From ZLKRG08 sp964654815 (lineage in GTDB: Bacteria; Actinomycetota; Actinomycetes; Nanopelagicales; Nanopelagicaceae), in assembly GCA_964654815.1 (NCBI GenBank), contig CAZZLH010000021.1, forward strand, positions 1 through 24,184: a stretch of DNA of 24,184 nt, read 5' to 3'. Of the stretch, positions 16,469-24,017 are shown in pieces (position 1 is the first letter of the stretch; each line of letters begins with the position of its first letter). The position numbers were made by a program, and so were the translations under genes. The notes beneath the pieces were generated by a model. The model was given only the letters and a program-made list of their open reading frames with translations, made no database searches and had not been told where the DNA came from.

Positions 16469-18690
16469 TGTTAGATACCGTAAAGCAGGCGGAAAAGAGC
16501 CCCGATCAGCCGCAGCCATTTGCGGAACTTGGGCTAAAGGCAGATGAGTATCAGCGAATCCGCGACATATTAAAGCGCCGTCCAACTTCTTCGGAGTTAG
16601 CGATGTATTCCGTCATGTGGTCTGAGCATTGTTCTTATAAGTCATCCAAAGTTCATCTAAAGCAATTTGGCGAGAAGGCACCAAAGTCAGATGCGCTACT
16701 CGTTGGAATTGGTGAGAATGCTGGAGTTGTCGATGTCGGACAAGGTTATGCGGTTACTTTTAAAATCGAGTCGCACAACCATCCGTCTTTCATAGAACCA
16801 TATCAAGGTGCCGCAACCGGAGTCGGTGGCATTGTGCGCGATATTTTGACCATGGGCGCTAGGCCGATCGCAGTAATGGATCCGCTTAGATTTGGTCCAG
16901 CTGATGCAGCTGATACCAGAAGAGTTTTGCCAGGTGTGGTGGCAGGTATTGGTGGATACGGAAATTGTTTGGGATTACCAAATATCGGTGGTGAAGTAGT
17001 TTTCGATGAGACCTATCTTGGTAATCCATTAGTTAATGCGCTCTGCGTTGGCGTAATGCGTCATGATCAAATCAAATTAGCCAAAGCATCGGGTGCCGGA
17101 AACCTGGTGGTGCTGTACGGAGCAAAGACTGGAGGCGACGGTATCGGCGGAGTTTCAGTACTGGCCTCCGAAACTTTTGGCGCTACTGGTCCAGCAAAGC
17201 GACCCTCGGTACAGGTAGGAGATCCATTTGCCGAGAAGGTCTTAATTGAATGTTCTTTGGAGATCTTCGCGGCAGATTTAGTAGTGGGAATTCAAGACCT
17301 AGGAGGAGCTGGCCTCTCTTGCGCCACATCTGAATTAGCTTCTGCCGGAACAGGTGGCATGAAGGTGGCGCTAGACCGAGTACCACTTCGCGATCCATCA
17401 CTATCTCCTGAAGAGATTTTGATGAGCGAATCCCAAGAGCGAATGTGCGCCATTGTTGAGCCGAAAAATATCGAAAAATTCCTAGAAATCTGCGGTAAAT
17501 GGGATGTTACGGCAACGGTCATCGGAGAGGTCACAGAGGGCGATCGGTTGATCATCACTTGGCGCGATGAGGTGATTGTTGATGTGCCACCTAGAACCGT
17601 GGCACATGAAGGCCCGGTTTATCAAAGACCATTCGCTAAACCGGCTTATATCGACGAAGCAGCAAGCACCAAATTAGAGCTTCCGATGCCGAATTCTGCG
17701 GCAGAGATAAAGGCAGCGATATTAAAACTTTTGGCATCTCCAAATATCGCTGATAAATCTTGGATCACTAATCAATATGATCGATATGTACTGGGAAATA
17801 CCGTGCAGGCACAGCCAGAAGATTCTGGCATGGTGCGCATTGATGAAACCACCCACTTGGGTGTTGCGGTTTCTACCGATGCCAATGCCAATTGGTCTTA
17901 TTTAAATCCTTACGAAGGAGCCAAGCTAGCGCTGCTGGAATCCTGTCGAAATGTGGCAACCGCTGGTGCGATGCCATTAGCGGTCACTAATTGTTTAAAT
18001 TTCGGATCACCAGAAGATCCTGGAGTAATGTGGCAATTTGCTGAGACGGTAAGAGGACTTGCTGATGCATGTCTCGAACTTGGATTACCGGTAACGGGCG
18101 GAAATGTCTCTTTCTACAATCAAACAGGAGAGGTTGCGATCTTGCCGACGCCAATCATCGGCGTTCTTGGTGTGATTGACGATGTTCGTACCCGCACCCC
18201 AATGTCGTACAAAGAGTCAGATTTAGAACTTTATTTGATTGGTGTGACCAAGGAAGATTTCGCTGGTAGCGAGTGGGCATATCTTCATAAAGTGCGAGGT
18301 GGCGTAGCACCAACTGCAGATTTAGCTAGCGCGAAGCGATTACATCAATTCTTGGTAGCGGGGCGGACCGAGCGAGTATTTGAAGCGGCGCATGATTTAT
18401 CTCAGGGCGGCCTAGCGGTCGGAATCGCCGAAATGGCCCTTAAAAACGGGGTTGGCGCTCAACTTCAGTTGGCAAACCCGGCGATGGAGCTATTAAGTGA
18501 GACGCCAGGCCGAGTTATTGTGGCGGTTAAAGACGGTGCAGCACTTAAGAGTTTGGCAGATAAATATCAGATTCAAATTACCAAAATTGGCAGGACGGGT
18601 GGCAATGATTTGGTGATTAATGATGCGGTTATCTCACTTGCAGAATTGAAGCAGGCATATACCGAAACTTTGCCGAAGCTTTTTGGTTAG
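16468..18690 (+). CDS. purL: Phosphoribosylformylglycinamidine synthase subunit PurL (small form)
   Basis: ATP-dependent synthetase subunit converting FGAR to FGAM with ammonia from PurQ. The 740 residues are the length of the small PurL that needs PurS and PurQ, not the 1,300-residue fused form. Motifs: MWSEHCSYKSSK with the conserved His54, KIESHNHPSFIEPYQGAATGVGGIVRDI, GAKTGGDGIGGVS, VGIQDLGGAGLSCATSELA, SESQERM, and in the second half NVATAGAMPLAVTNCLNFGSPE, VTGGNVSFYNQ and HDLSQGGLAVGIAEMA. The purQ stop and purL start share one base. A 32-bp gap follows before the next gene. Confidence 0.97.
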   Translation: MLDTVKQAEKSPDQPQPFAELGLKADEYQRIRDILKRRPTSSELAMYSVMWSEHCSYKSSKVHLKQFGEKAPKSDALLVGIGENAGVVDVGQGYAVTFKIESHNHPSFIEPYQGAATGVGGIVRDILTMGARPIAVMDPLRFGPADAADTRRVLPGVVAGIGGYGNCLGLPNIGGEVVFDETYLGNPLVNALCVGVMRHDQIKLAKASGAGNLVVLYGAKTGGDGIGGVSVLASETFGATGPAKRPSVQVGDPFAEKVLIECSLEIFAADLVVGIQDLGGAGLSCATSELASAGTGGMKVALDRVPLRDPSLSPEEILMSESQERMCAIVEPKNIEKFLEICGKWDVTATVIGEVTEGDRLIITWRDEVIVDVPPRTVAHEGPVYQRPFAKPAYIDEAASTKLELPMPNSAAEIKAAILKLLASPNIADKSWITNQYDRYVLGNTVQAQPEDSGMVRIDETTHLGVAVSTDANANWSYLNPYEGAKLALLESCRNVATAGAMPLAVTNCLNFGSPEDPGVMWQFAETVRGLADACLELGLPVTGGNVSFYNQTGEVAILPTPIIGVLGVIDDVRTRTPMSYKESDLELYLIGVTKEDFAGSEWAYLHKVRGGVAPTADLASAKRLHQFLVAGRTERVFEAAHDLSQGGLAVGIAEMALKNGVGAQLQLANPAMELLSETPGRVIVAVKDGAALKSLADKYQIQITKIGRTGGNDLVINDAVISLAELKQAYTETLPKLFG

Positions 18691-18722
18691 ATGGAATTTG
18701 ATTTAAGAGCGGATGAATTCAA

Positions 18723-19046
18723 ATGGAGCGAAACGTAGAGGTGATGCAAGAAGTGAAAGCTACTTTGGCAGAGCTGGTTAAGCGCGCTCCTGGCAAAGCT
18801 ATTGAGGTGAGAATTCCACCTTATGCGGCGGTGCAATGTGGCGAAGGCCCATCACACACCAGAGGCACGCCACCAAATGTGGTTGAGATGAGTGCGCAAA
18901 CTTGGTTGGCGCTAGCAAAAGGTGAAATGACCTGGCTTGATGCCATGTCCGAAGGAGTGATTAGCGCATCAGGCGCGCGGGCTGATCTATCTAAATACCT
19001 GCCACTAAATCAACCCGTTAATAAATCATCTAGGATGACGCAATGA
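18723..19046 (+). CDS. Sterol-carrier-family (SCP2-like) protein of unknown function
   Basis: A 107-residue protein matching the short actinobacterial 'sterol carrier family' proteins encoded between purL and purF. The conserved core is VRIPPYAAVQCGEGPSHTRGTPPNVVEM, then TWLALAKGEMTWLDAMSEGVISASGARADLSKYLPL, which resembles the lipid-binding SCP2 fold. There is no signal peptide or membrane segment. An in-frame TGA at 18714 makes ATG 18723 the first possible start; the SD is weak. The stop overlaps the purF start (ATGA), so it should be translated with purF. Its role in purine synthesis, if any, is not known. Confidence 0.82.
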   Translation: MERNVEVMQEVKATLAELVKRAPGKAIEVRIPPYAAVQCGEGPSHTRGTPPNVVEMSAQTWLALAKGEMTWLDAMSEGVISASGARADLSKYLPLNQPVNKSSRMTQ

Positions 19047-20506
19047 GACGCCCGGATGGCAAGTTAACTCATAATCTCTTTGATGAGGATAAGGGTCCGC
19101 AAGATGCTTGTGGCATCTTTGGAGTCTGGGCGCCTGGTGAAGAGGTAGCAAAGTTAACTTTTTATGGTCTTTACGCGCTGCAACATCGCGGCCAAGAATC
19201 TGCCGGTATCGCATCATCAGATGGCGAACGAATCCTGGTTTATAAAGATATGGGATTGGTCTCTCAAGTTTTCACCGAAACAGATTTAGCTGGATTAAAA
19301 GGTGGCTTAGCAATTGGCCACACTCGTTACTCCACCACTGGATCGTCTAATTGGAACAACGCCCAACCCACCCTTCGCCCAACTAAATACGGGACGTTAG
19401 CCCTTGCTCATAATGGCAACCTCACAAATATCGGTGATTTACTGCAGGAATTGGCGAAGCATGGTGATTCTGGGGTCAATGTTCATACCGATACCGAAGT
19501 CATGTCATCTCTAATTGCTCTTCGCGATGAGAAGAATCTTGAGGCAAGCGCTGTTGCGGTATTACCTTTGTTGGAAGGCGCATTTTCTTTGGTATTTATG
19601 GATGAGCACACGTTATATGCCGCTCGCGATCGACACGGAGTTCGCCCGCTAGTACTTGGAAAATTAGAGCGAGGTTGGGTGGTCGCGTCAGAGACTGCAG
19701 CCTTAGATATTGTGGGCGCATCTTTTGTACGAGAGATTGAACCTGGAGAGTTTGTCGCAATTGATGAGAATGGCATCCGAACCTTCTGTTGGCATAAACC
19801 CGAACCAAAGGGTTGTCTCTTTGAATATGTTTACCTGGCCAGACCAGATACTCAAATAGCTGGACGTGGAGTTCATGCTACTCGCGTTGCAATTGGCGAG
19901 AGATTGGCAAGTGAATGTCCAGCTGATGCAGATTTGGTTATTCCGGTACCTGAATCAGGAACTCCTGCTGCGATTGGTTATGCCAAAGCTTCCAAGATTC
20001 CTTACGGCTCAGGTCTAGTTAAAAATTCCTATGTTGGTCGTACCTTTATCCAACCTTCACAGACTATCCGCCAACTTGGTATCAGATTGAAATTGAATCC
20101 ACTTCGTGAAATTGTCGAAGGCAAGAGAATTGTGGTGGTGGACGACTCGATTGTCCGAGGCAATACCCAACGTGCGATCGTACGAATGTTACGTGAAGCA
20201 GGCGCACGCGAAGTTCATGTGCGCATCTCTTCACCTCCGGTTAAATGGCCCTGCTATTACGGAATTGATTTCGCAACGCGCGCTGAATTGATTGCCAATG
20301 GATTGGAGGTAGATGAGATTCGACGATCAATTGGCGCCGATTCTCTGGGCTATGTATCGATTGAAGGTTTGATCGAAGCGACCACCGTGGCGGAAAACTC
20401 ATTGTGTACCGCTTGTTTCACCGGGGTATATCCCACCCAAATCCCCGAAGACCTTTCAGAAGGAAAACTACGTTTGGAGTTGATCAACGAGGAATCCAAT
20501 GGCTGA
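19043..20506 (+). CDS. purF: Amidophosphoribosyltransferase
   Basis: First committed step of purine synthesis: PRPP plus glutamine to phosphoribosylamine. The 487 residues begin with a 22-residue propeptide that should be removed to expose the N-terminal nucleophile Cys23 (DA|CGIFGVWAPG). The Ntn glutaminase domain shows LQHRGQESAGIA, GHTRYSTTG and LAHNGNL. The phosphoribosyltransferase domain has the PRPP loop RIVVVDDSIVRGNTQ. Cys258, Cys404, Cys455 and Cys458 match the [4Fe-4S] ligands of the B. subtilis enzyme, so this is the oxygen-sensitive iron-sulfur type. Overlaps the SCP-family gene by 4 bp and purM by 8 bp. Confidence 0.97.
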   Translation: MRRPDGKLTHNLFDEDKGPQDACGIFGVWAPGEEVAKLTFYGLYALQHRGQESAGIASSDGERILVYKDMGLVSQVFTETDLAGLKGGLAIGHTRYSTTGSSNWNNAQPTLRPTKYGTLALAHNGNLTNIGDLLQELAKHGDSGVNVHTDTEVMSSLIALRDEKNLEASAVAVLPLLEGAFSLVFMDEHTLYAARDRHGVRPLVLGKLERGWVVASETAALDIVGASFVREIEPGEFVAIDENGIRTFCWHKPEPKGCLFEYVYLARPDTQIAGRGVHATRVAIGERLASECPADADLVIPVPESGTPAAIGYAKASKIPYGSGLVKNSYVGRTFIQPSQTIRQLGIRLKLNPLREIVEGKRIVVVDDSIVRGNTQRAIVRMLREAGAREVHVRISSPPVKWPCYYGIDFATRAELIANGLEVDEIRRSIGADSLGYVSIEGLIEATTVAENSLCTACFTGVYPTQIPEDLSEGKLRLELINEESNG

Positions 20507-21560
20507 GGCCTACAAAGTTGCAGGCGTTGATATCGATGCCGGCGAACGCGCAGTCGAATTAATGAAGGCCTCAATCGCTAAGACCAAACGCAAAGAAGTC
20601 ATGAGCGAACTTGGTGGGTTTGCTGGATTGTTTGATGCATCTGCGTTAAAAAACATGACCAAACCGTTACTTGCTACCTCTACTGATGGCGTCGGAACCA
20701 AAACCGAGATTGCGAGGCAACTGGGTAAGTACGACACCATTGGCGAGGATCTTGTTGCAATGGTGGTGGATGATCTAGTTGTTTGTGGTGCTGAACCATT
20801 GTTTATGACTGACTACATTGCAGTAGGCAAAGTATTCCCAGAGCGAATCGCCGAGATAGTGGCAGGTATCGCACGTGGTTGTGAAAAAGCCGGAACTGCT
20901 CTAGTAGGTGGTGAGACTGCAGAACATCCAGGGGTAATGGCAGAAGATGAATTTGATATTGCAGGTGCCGCAACCGGAGTAGTAGATCAACCAAATTTAT
21001 TGGGTGAGCATCGAATTAAAGAGGGTGATGCCTTGATAGCTATGCCCGCAAGTGGTTTTCATGCCAATGGTTTCTCTTTGGTCCGTCACATTATTAAAGA
21101 AGCAAAGTTGGATTTAAATTTTGTAGTCACTGAATACAACAAAACCGCAGGCGAAGTATTCTTAACACCGACCGAAATTTATGCTCTGGATTGTTTAGCG
21201 TTAATTCGCGGCATGAAAGATAAATTGCATGGCTTTAGCCATATCACCGGTGGTGGAATTGCCGAGAACACTTTACGTGTGATGCCTGCAGGTCTGACCG
21301 CGGTCTACGACCGAAGCACCTGGTCGCTACCGGTTGAGATGGAGTTTTTGGCGTCGATGGGCAGACTAGAACGAACTGATATGGAGCGGGCCTGGAACTG
21401 CGGCATCGGAATGGTTGCGATCGTGGATAGCCAGAGCGCGGATCTGGCCATTCGCTCGCTCGCTGCGCGGGGAATGCAGGCGTGGGTCTGTGGCGTTGTA
21501 CGGAAGCGCGAAGAGGGCCAACCAGGCTCAATTTTGTTGGGCGAGTACGCCAAGCGATAA
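20499..21560 (+). CDS. purM: Phosphoribosylformylglycinamidine cyclo-ligase (AIR synthetase)
   Basis: ATP-dependent ring closure of FGAM to aminoimidazole ribonucleotide. The 353 residues include STDGVGTKTEIA (61-72), DDLVVCGAEPLFMTDYIAVGK (91-111), VGGETAEHPGVM (136-147), ASGFHANGFSLVR and HITGGGIAENTLRV, all diagnostic of PurM; fold and motifs are shared with PurL. The ATG lies inside the end of purF, an 8-bp overlap. It is the last enzyme of the purine run. No terminator follows, and the DUF3073 gene begins 39 bp later. Confidence 0.97.
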   Translation: MAEAYKVAGVDIDAGERAVELMKASIAKTKRKEVMSELGGFAGLFDASALKNMTKPLLATSTDGVGTKTEIARQLGKYDTIGEDLVAMVVDDLVVCGAEPLFMTDYIAVGKVFPERIAEIVAGIARGCEKAGTALVGGETAEHPGVMAEDEFDIAGAATGVVDQPNLLGEHRIKEGDALIAMPASGFHANGFSLVRHIIKEAKLDLNFVVTEYNKTAGEVFLTPTEIYALDCLALIRGMKDKLHGFSHITGGGIAENTLRVMPAGLTAVYDRSTWSLPVEMEFLASMGRLERTDMERAWNCGIGMVAIVDSQSADLAIRSLAARGMQAWVCGVVRKREEGQPGSILLGEYAKR

Positions 21561-21599
21561 CCTACGCGCCTGATTAGAAAAACGTTAAGGGGCTGAAAC

Positions 21600-21776
21600 A
21601 TGGGCCGTGGCCGTGCAAAGGCGAAGCAGACAAAAGTCGCTCGTGACCTCAAATACGATTCACAAGAGATTGATCTACAGAAATTAGCTGCCGAACTTCA
21701 CGGCGAAGTTGATCGTCAAGATAATTCCGATGATGACGATCCTTTCGCTGAGGGAAATTACATTCGCAGAGCTTAA
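21600..21776 (+). CDS. DUF3073 family protein (58 aa)
   Basis: A short basic-then-acidic protein starting MGRGRAKAKQTKVARDLKY, the hallmark of the actinobacterial DUF3073 family. The acidic C-terminal half has DNSDDDDPFAEG and ends YIRRA. The SD AAGGGG (21587-21592) sits 7 nt before the ATG. Family function is unknown; the basic N-terminus suggests nucleic-acid or ribosome contact, but that is inference. As I recall, mycobacteria also carry a DUF3073 gene just after purM. Confidence 0.88.
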   Translation: MGRGRAKAKQTKVARDLKYDSQEIDLQKLAAELHGEVDRQDNSDDDDPFAEGNYIRRA

Positions 21777-21782
21777 CTGCGG

Positions 21783-22625
21783 ATGAACTCAAACCTCCCG
21801 GGTTACCCCACACCTTACGTAGCATCACTTCGAGTCTACGAACCTCTATCTGCCTTCGAAGCAGCGGATCGACTTCGGTGGGGCGCGATTGAAGTAGATG
21901 AAACTCCGCAAGATGCCAATTCAAAGTTTCTCGAGCAACGAGATTCCTTAGAGCGGGTTGCGACATTACGACTACCTAATACTCGGCCTGACGGAGTTCA
22001 CATTTTGGATCTTGATGCAGTCAGGTATGTCTGTCCTTGGTCTACTTCAGTCAGAACATGGGCCGCGCTTACCGATTTCAAATCCACAATGCCATCGACC
22101 GTTGCGCCATTTTTTCTCTCGAATTCATTTGAAGAGGCGCTGCAGGACAGTATTGATTTTGCAATTAGCAAAGTGCCACACATTATTTCGCAAACCTGGA
22201 TCATCCCACCACGTTGGTTTGCGCTTTTCGAAACTCATGAGCGAAAAAGAGGCCATGACGTTAATGGCGCCTATGTAATTTGTCGGACCGAAATTGCCAA
22301 AGCAATCGGCCGTGGCAAAACCACACACAATGCAGTTAAAAGCGCATTCGGCGAAGGGCCGGTCGAACAGGAAGTTTTGGATTTAGTTGATTGGTTGGAG
22401 ATGTTCCATCCAAAATCGATAGTCGAACTTGATTACGGAGGGTTGGCAAGCTACTTGGAGTTGGCGCTCGCTGAAGATGGGGGGCTTGAGGCAGATTCCT
22501 CGATAGAAGACATTCAATCTTCTATCGCAGGGCTCGCAGTTGGCGATGGCGCGCTTGCTGGTCGAGGCTACGAACGATTGGTCACTAGATGGCGAAAAGT
22601 GGCAGCTTTTGAGGGCGCTTCTTAA
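21783..22625 (+). CDS. Conserved actinobacterial hypothetical protein (DUF8083-like)
   Basis: A 280-residue cytoplasmic protein of unknown function. From memory the family has a conserved N-terminus of the type PYVASLRVYEPLSAF, a central WxxPxRWFALFE-like segment (here IIPPRWFALFETHER, preceded by HIISQTW), a VRYVCPWSTSVRTW segment, and EMFHPKSIVELDYGGL near the C-terminus; all are visible here. Parts of it (KAIGRGKTTHNAVKSAFGEGPVEQEV) are helical. No catalytic motif, signal peptide or membrane segment is recognisable. It starts 6 bp after the DUF3073 stop without an SD, so reinitiation is likely. It lies just upstream of bldC, a neighbourhood I believe is shared with Streptomyces. Confidence 0.75.
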   Translation: MNSNLPGYPTPYVASLRVYEPLSAFEAADRLRWGAIEVDETPQDANSKFLEQRDSLERVATLRLPNTRPDGVHILDLDAVRYVCPWSTSVRTWAALTDFKSTMPSTVAPFFLSNSFEEALQDSIDFAISKVPHIISQTWIIPPRWFALFETHERKRGHDVNGAYVICRTEIAKAIGRGKTTHNAVKSAFGEGPVEQEVLDLVDWLEMFHPKSIVELDYGGLASYLELALAEDGGLEADSSIEDIQSSIAGLAVGDGALAGRGYERLVTRWRKVAAFEGAS

Positions 22626-22626
22626 G

Positions 22627-22640
22627 ATTTACGCGTAAAT
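22627..22640. repeat. 14-bp perfect palindrome upstream of bldC
   Basis: ATTTACGCGTAAAT is its own reverse complement with no spacer. It starts just after the stop codon of the hypothetical gene and about 37 bp upstream of the proposed bldC -35 box. The lack of a loop and U-run argues against a terminator; a homodimer operator is the simplest idea. Confidence 0.5.
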
Positions 22641-22676
22641 AGACCAATATTCAGCGCAATTTTCTTTTGCTTTCTA

Positions 22677-22706
22677 TTGCCAAACTCTCACCTATAGCAG
22701 TAACTT
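22677..22706 (+). promoter_or_regulatory. Predicted bldC promoter
   Basis: TTGCCA (22677-22682; five of six -35 positions) is followed after 18 bp by TAACTT (22701-22706; TANNNT). It would give a 5' UTR of about 55 nt including the SD AGGAG (22758-22762). The open frame from 22667 runs across it, which is one reason to prefer the later start. Confidence 0.45.
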
Positions 22707-22768
22707 CACTCCTACCCAAAGCACACATTTCGGACAAAGTTGTTGTAGCTATCAGTCAGGAGTTCGGT

Positions 22769-22963
22769 ATGAATGGATATACCTCCGAAGTTCTGCTGAC
22801 GCCATCCGAAGTCGCCGCCCTATTTAGGGTTGATCCAAAGACTGTGACTCGTTGGGCAAAGGCGGGCAAGTTAACTTCTATTCGCACTTTAGGTGGCCAT
22901 CGGCGCTACCGCGAATCTGAAGTAAAGGCGCTACTGGAGACACATTTAAAGAGTAAGCCTTAA
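22769..22963 (+). CDS. bldC: BldC, MerR-type helix-turn-helix developmental regulator
   Basis: A 64-residue protein made almost entirely of one winged-helix DNA-binding domain: LLTPSEVAALFRVDPKTVTRWAKAGKLTSIRTLGG-HRRYRESEVKALL, nearly identical over this core to Streptomyces BldC. Streptomyces BldC binds direct repeats cooperatively and holds back development; in a unicellular streamlined actinobacterium the regulon must differ. ATG 22769 is chosen because AGGAG (22758-22762) lies 6 nt upstream and the resulting N-terminus matches family length. The open frame extends back to 22667 without an SD. A TTG-started membrane transferase gene follows after 13 bp. Confidence 0.93.
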   Translation: MNGYTSEVLLTPSEVAALFRVDPKTVTRWAKAGKLTSIRTLGGHRRYRESEVKALLETHLKSKP

Positions 22964-22976
22964 AGGAAATTCTTTC

Positions 22977-23999
22977 TTGCAGTATCAGCTCTCGCAATAT
23001 CTTTACTTAGCGCTTGCCACCTTTCTGGTGGTCGGCGCACTAACGCCAATTATGAGAAAAATTGCGCTACAGATTGGCGCGGTAGATGCCCCAAATATGG
23101 CGCGTAAATCCCAGAGCGAACCAGTTCCATATCTTGGTGGGGTTGCGATAGTTATCGGGGTTTTCCTTGCGACCTATACGACGGTTTTTGTGAAAGATAA
23201 GAACATCGGCCTCGCCTCGACTGTCTTAATCCCAGCCCTCGCCATGGCAATCATGGGGTTGATTGATGATCTTCGCGGTCTACCACCTTGGCCCCGACTT
23301 ATCGCTCAGTCGGTAGTTGGGGTTGGGGTTGCAGCGTTGTTGATTGCAACTAACACACTAGGTACCCCTTCGGGAATCTTCGTAATGGACGCGGTCATTA
23401 CAACGCTCTGGATCGTAGGTGTATGTAACAGCATAAATTTCTTCGATAACTTAGATGGTGGAGCAGCCGGCACAGTCGTGGTGATTTCGCTCTTCACCTT
23501 CTTTATTGCATTTGATCAGGGCCAGTTAATGATCTCCGCGCTCTCCATTGTGACTGCGGGCGCGACTGCAGGATTCTTGCTATGGAATCGCCCGCCAGCC
23601 AGAATTTATATGGGGGATGCGGGTGCGTTATTTCTTGGCATCATCATCGCAGTGTTAACTATCCGGTTAGATCCAAATATAAAACCAATCTGGAAGTCGC
23701 TCTCTATTCCGTTACTTCTAATGGCAGTGCCCTTGCTAGATACCAGCGTTGCTGTCATCTCTAGATTAGCTAGAGGAATCAGCCCATTTACCGGTGGCCG
23801 AGATCATTTATCGCATCGATTGATGCGCCGAGGACTTCATCGCCGTACTGCCGCAATTTCGCTATGGGCGCTCGCAGGAATCTATGGCGCTATGGCATAT
23901 CTGACATATCTTTATCAATTTAGCTGGCTGATAATTCTCTCGGCTCTCGCTTGGGTCGCACTTTTTATATTTTTCAGCAAGATTCCACATAGCGACTGA
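22977..23999 (+). CDS. Polyprenyl-phosphate N-acetylhexosamine-1-phosphate transferase (WecA/TagO/MraY superfamily)
   Basis: An integral membrane enzyme of 340 residues with about ten hydrophobic segments. Superfamily motifs: LIDDLRGLPPWPRLIAQ (Asp97, Asp98, Mg-binding), NSINFFDNLDGGAAG (151-165; catalytic Asp and Asn residues), RIYMGDAGALFLG (Asp214), and the cytoplasmic loop GGRDHLSHRLMRRG (His277, His280), which in form resembles WecA/TagO rather than MraY. It should transfer a UDP-linked amino-sugar phosphate to a polyprenyl phosphate, starting a cell-wall glycan or linkage unit; the sugar is not known. The start is TTG 22977, 9 nt after GGA of AAAGGA; it is 13 bp from bldC and probably in the same operon. 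Confidence 0.88.
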   Translation: MQYQLSQYLYLALATFLVVGALTPIMRKIALQIGAVDAPNMARKSQSEPVPYLGGVAIVIGVFLATYTTVFVKDKNIGLASTVLIPALAMAIMGLIDDLRGLPPWPRLIAQSVVGVGVAALLIATNTLGTPSGIFVMDAVITTLWIVGVCNSINFFDNLDGGAAGTVVVISLFTFFIAFDQGQLMISALSIVTAGATAGFLLWNRPPARIYMGDAGALFLGIIIAVLTIRLDPNIKPIWKSLSIPLLLMAVPLLDTSVAVISRLARGISPFTGGRDHLSHRLMRRGLHRRTAAISLWALAGIYGAMAYLTYLYQFSWLIILSALAWVALFIFFSKIPHSD

Positions 24000-24005
24000 C
24001 CGGAT

Positions 24006-24011
24006 TACAAT
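24006..24011 (+). promoter_or_regulatory. -10 box of a probable leaderless promoter (DUF5302-like gene)
   Basis: TACAAT (five of six against TATAAT) ends 6 nt before ATG 24018, and there is no SD. TCCACA (23984-23989, 16-bp spacer) is a modest -35. It is the best -10 box among the leaderless candidates in this window. Confidence 0.55.
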
Positions 24012-24017
24012 ACGAAC

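Noticed and set aside
18691..18738. 15-codon ORF in the purL-SCP gap
   Set aside because: It has no SD, is very short and overlaps the SCP-family start in another frame; no support beyond an ATG.
22667..22768. 34-codon N-terminal extension of BldC
   Set aside because: It runs through the predicted promoter, lacks an SD and is absent from the family; AGGAG before ATG 22769 decides the start.
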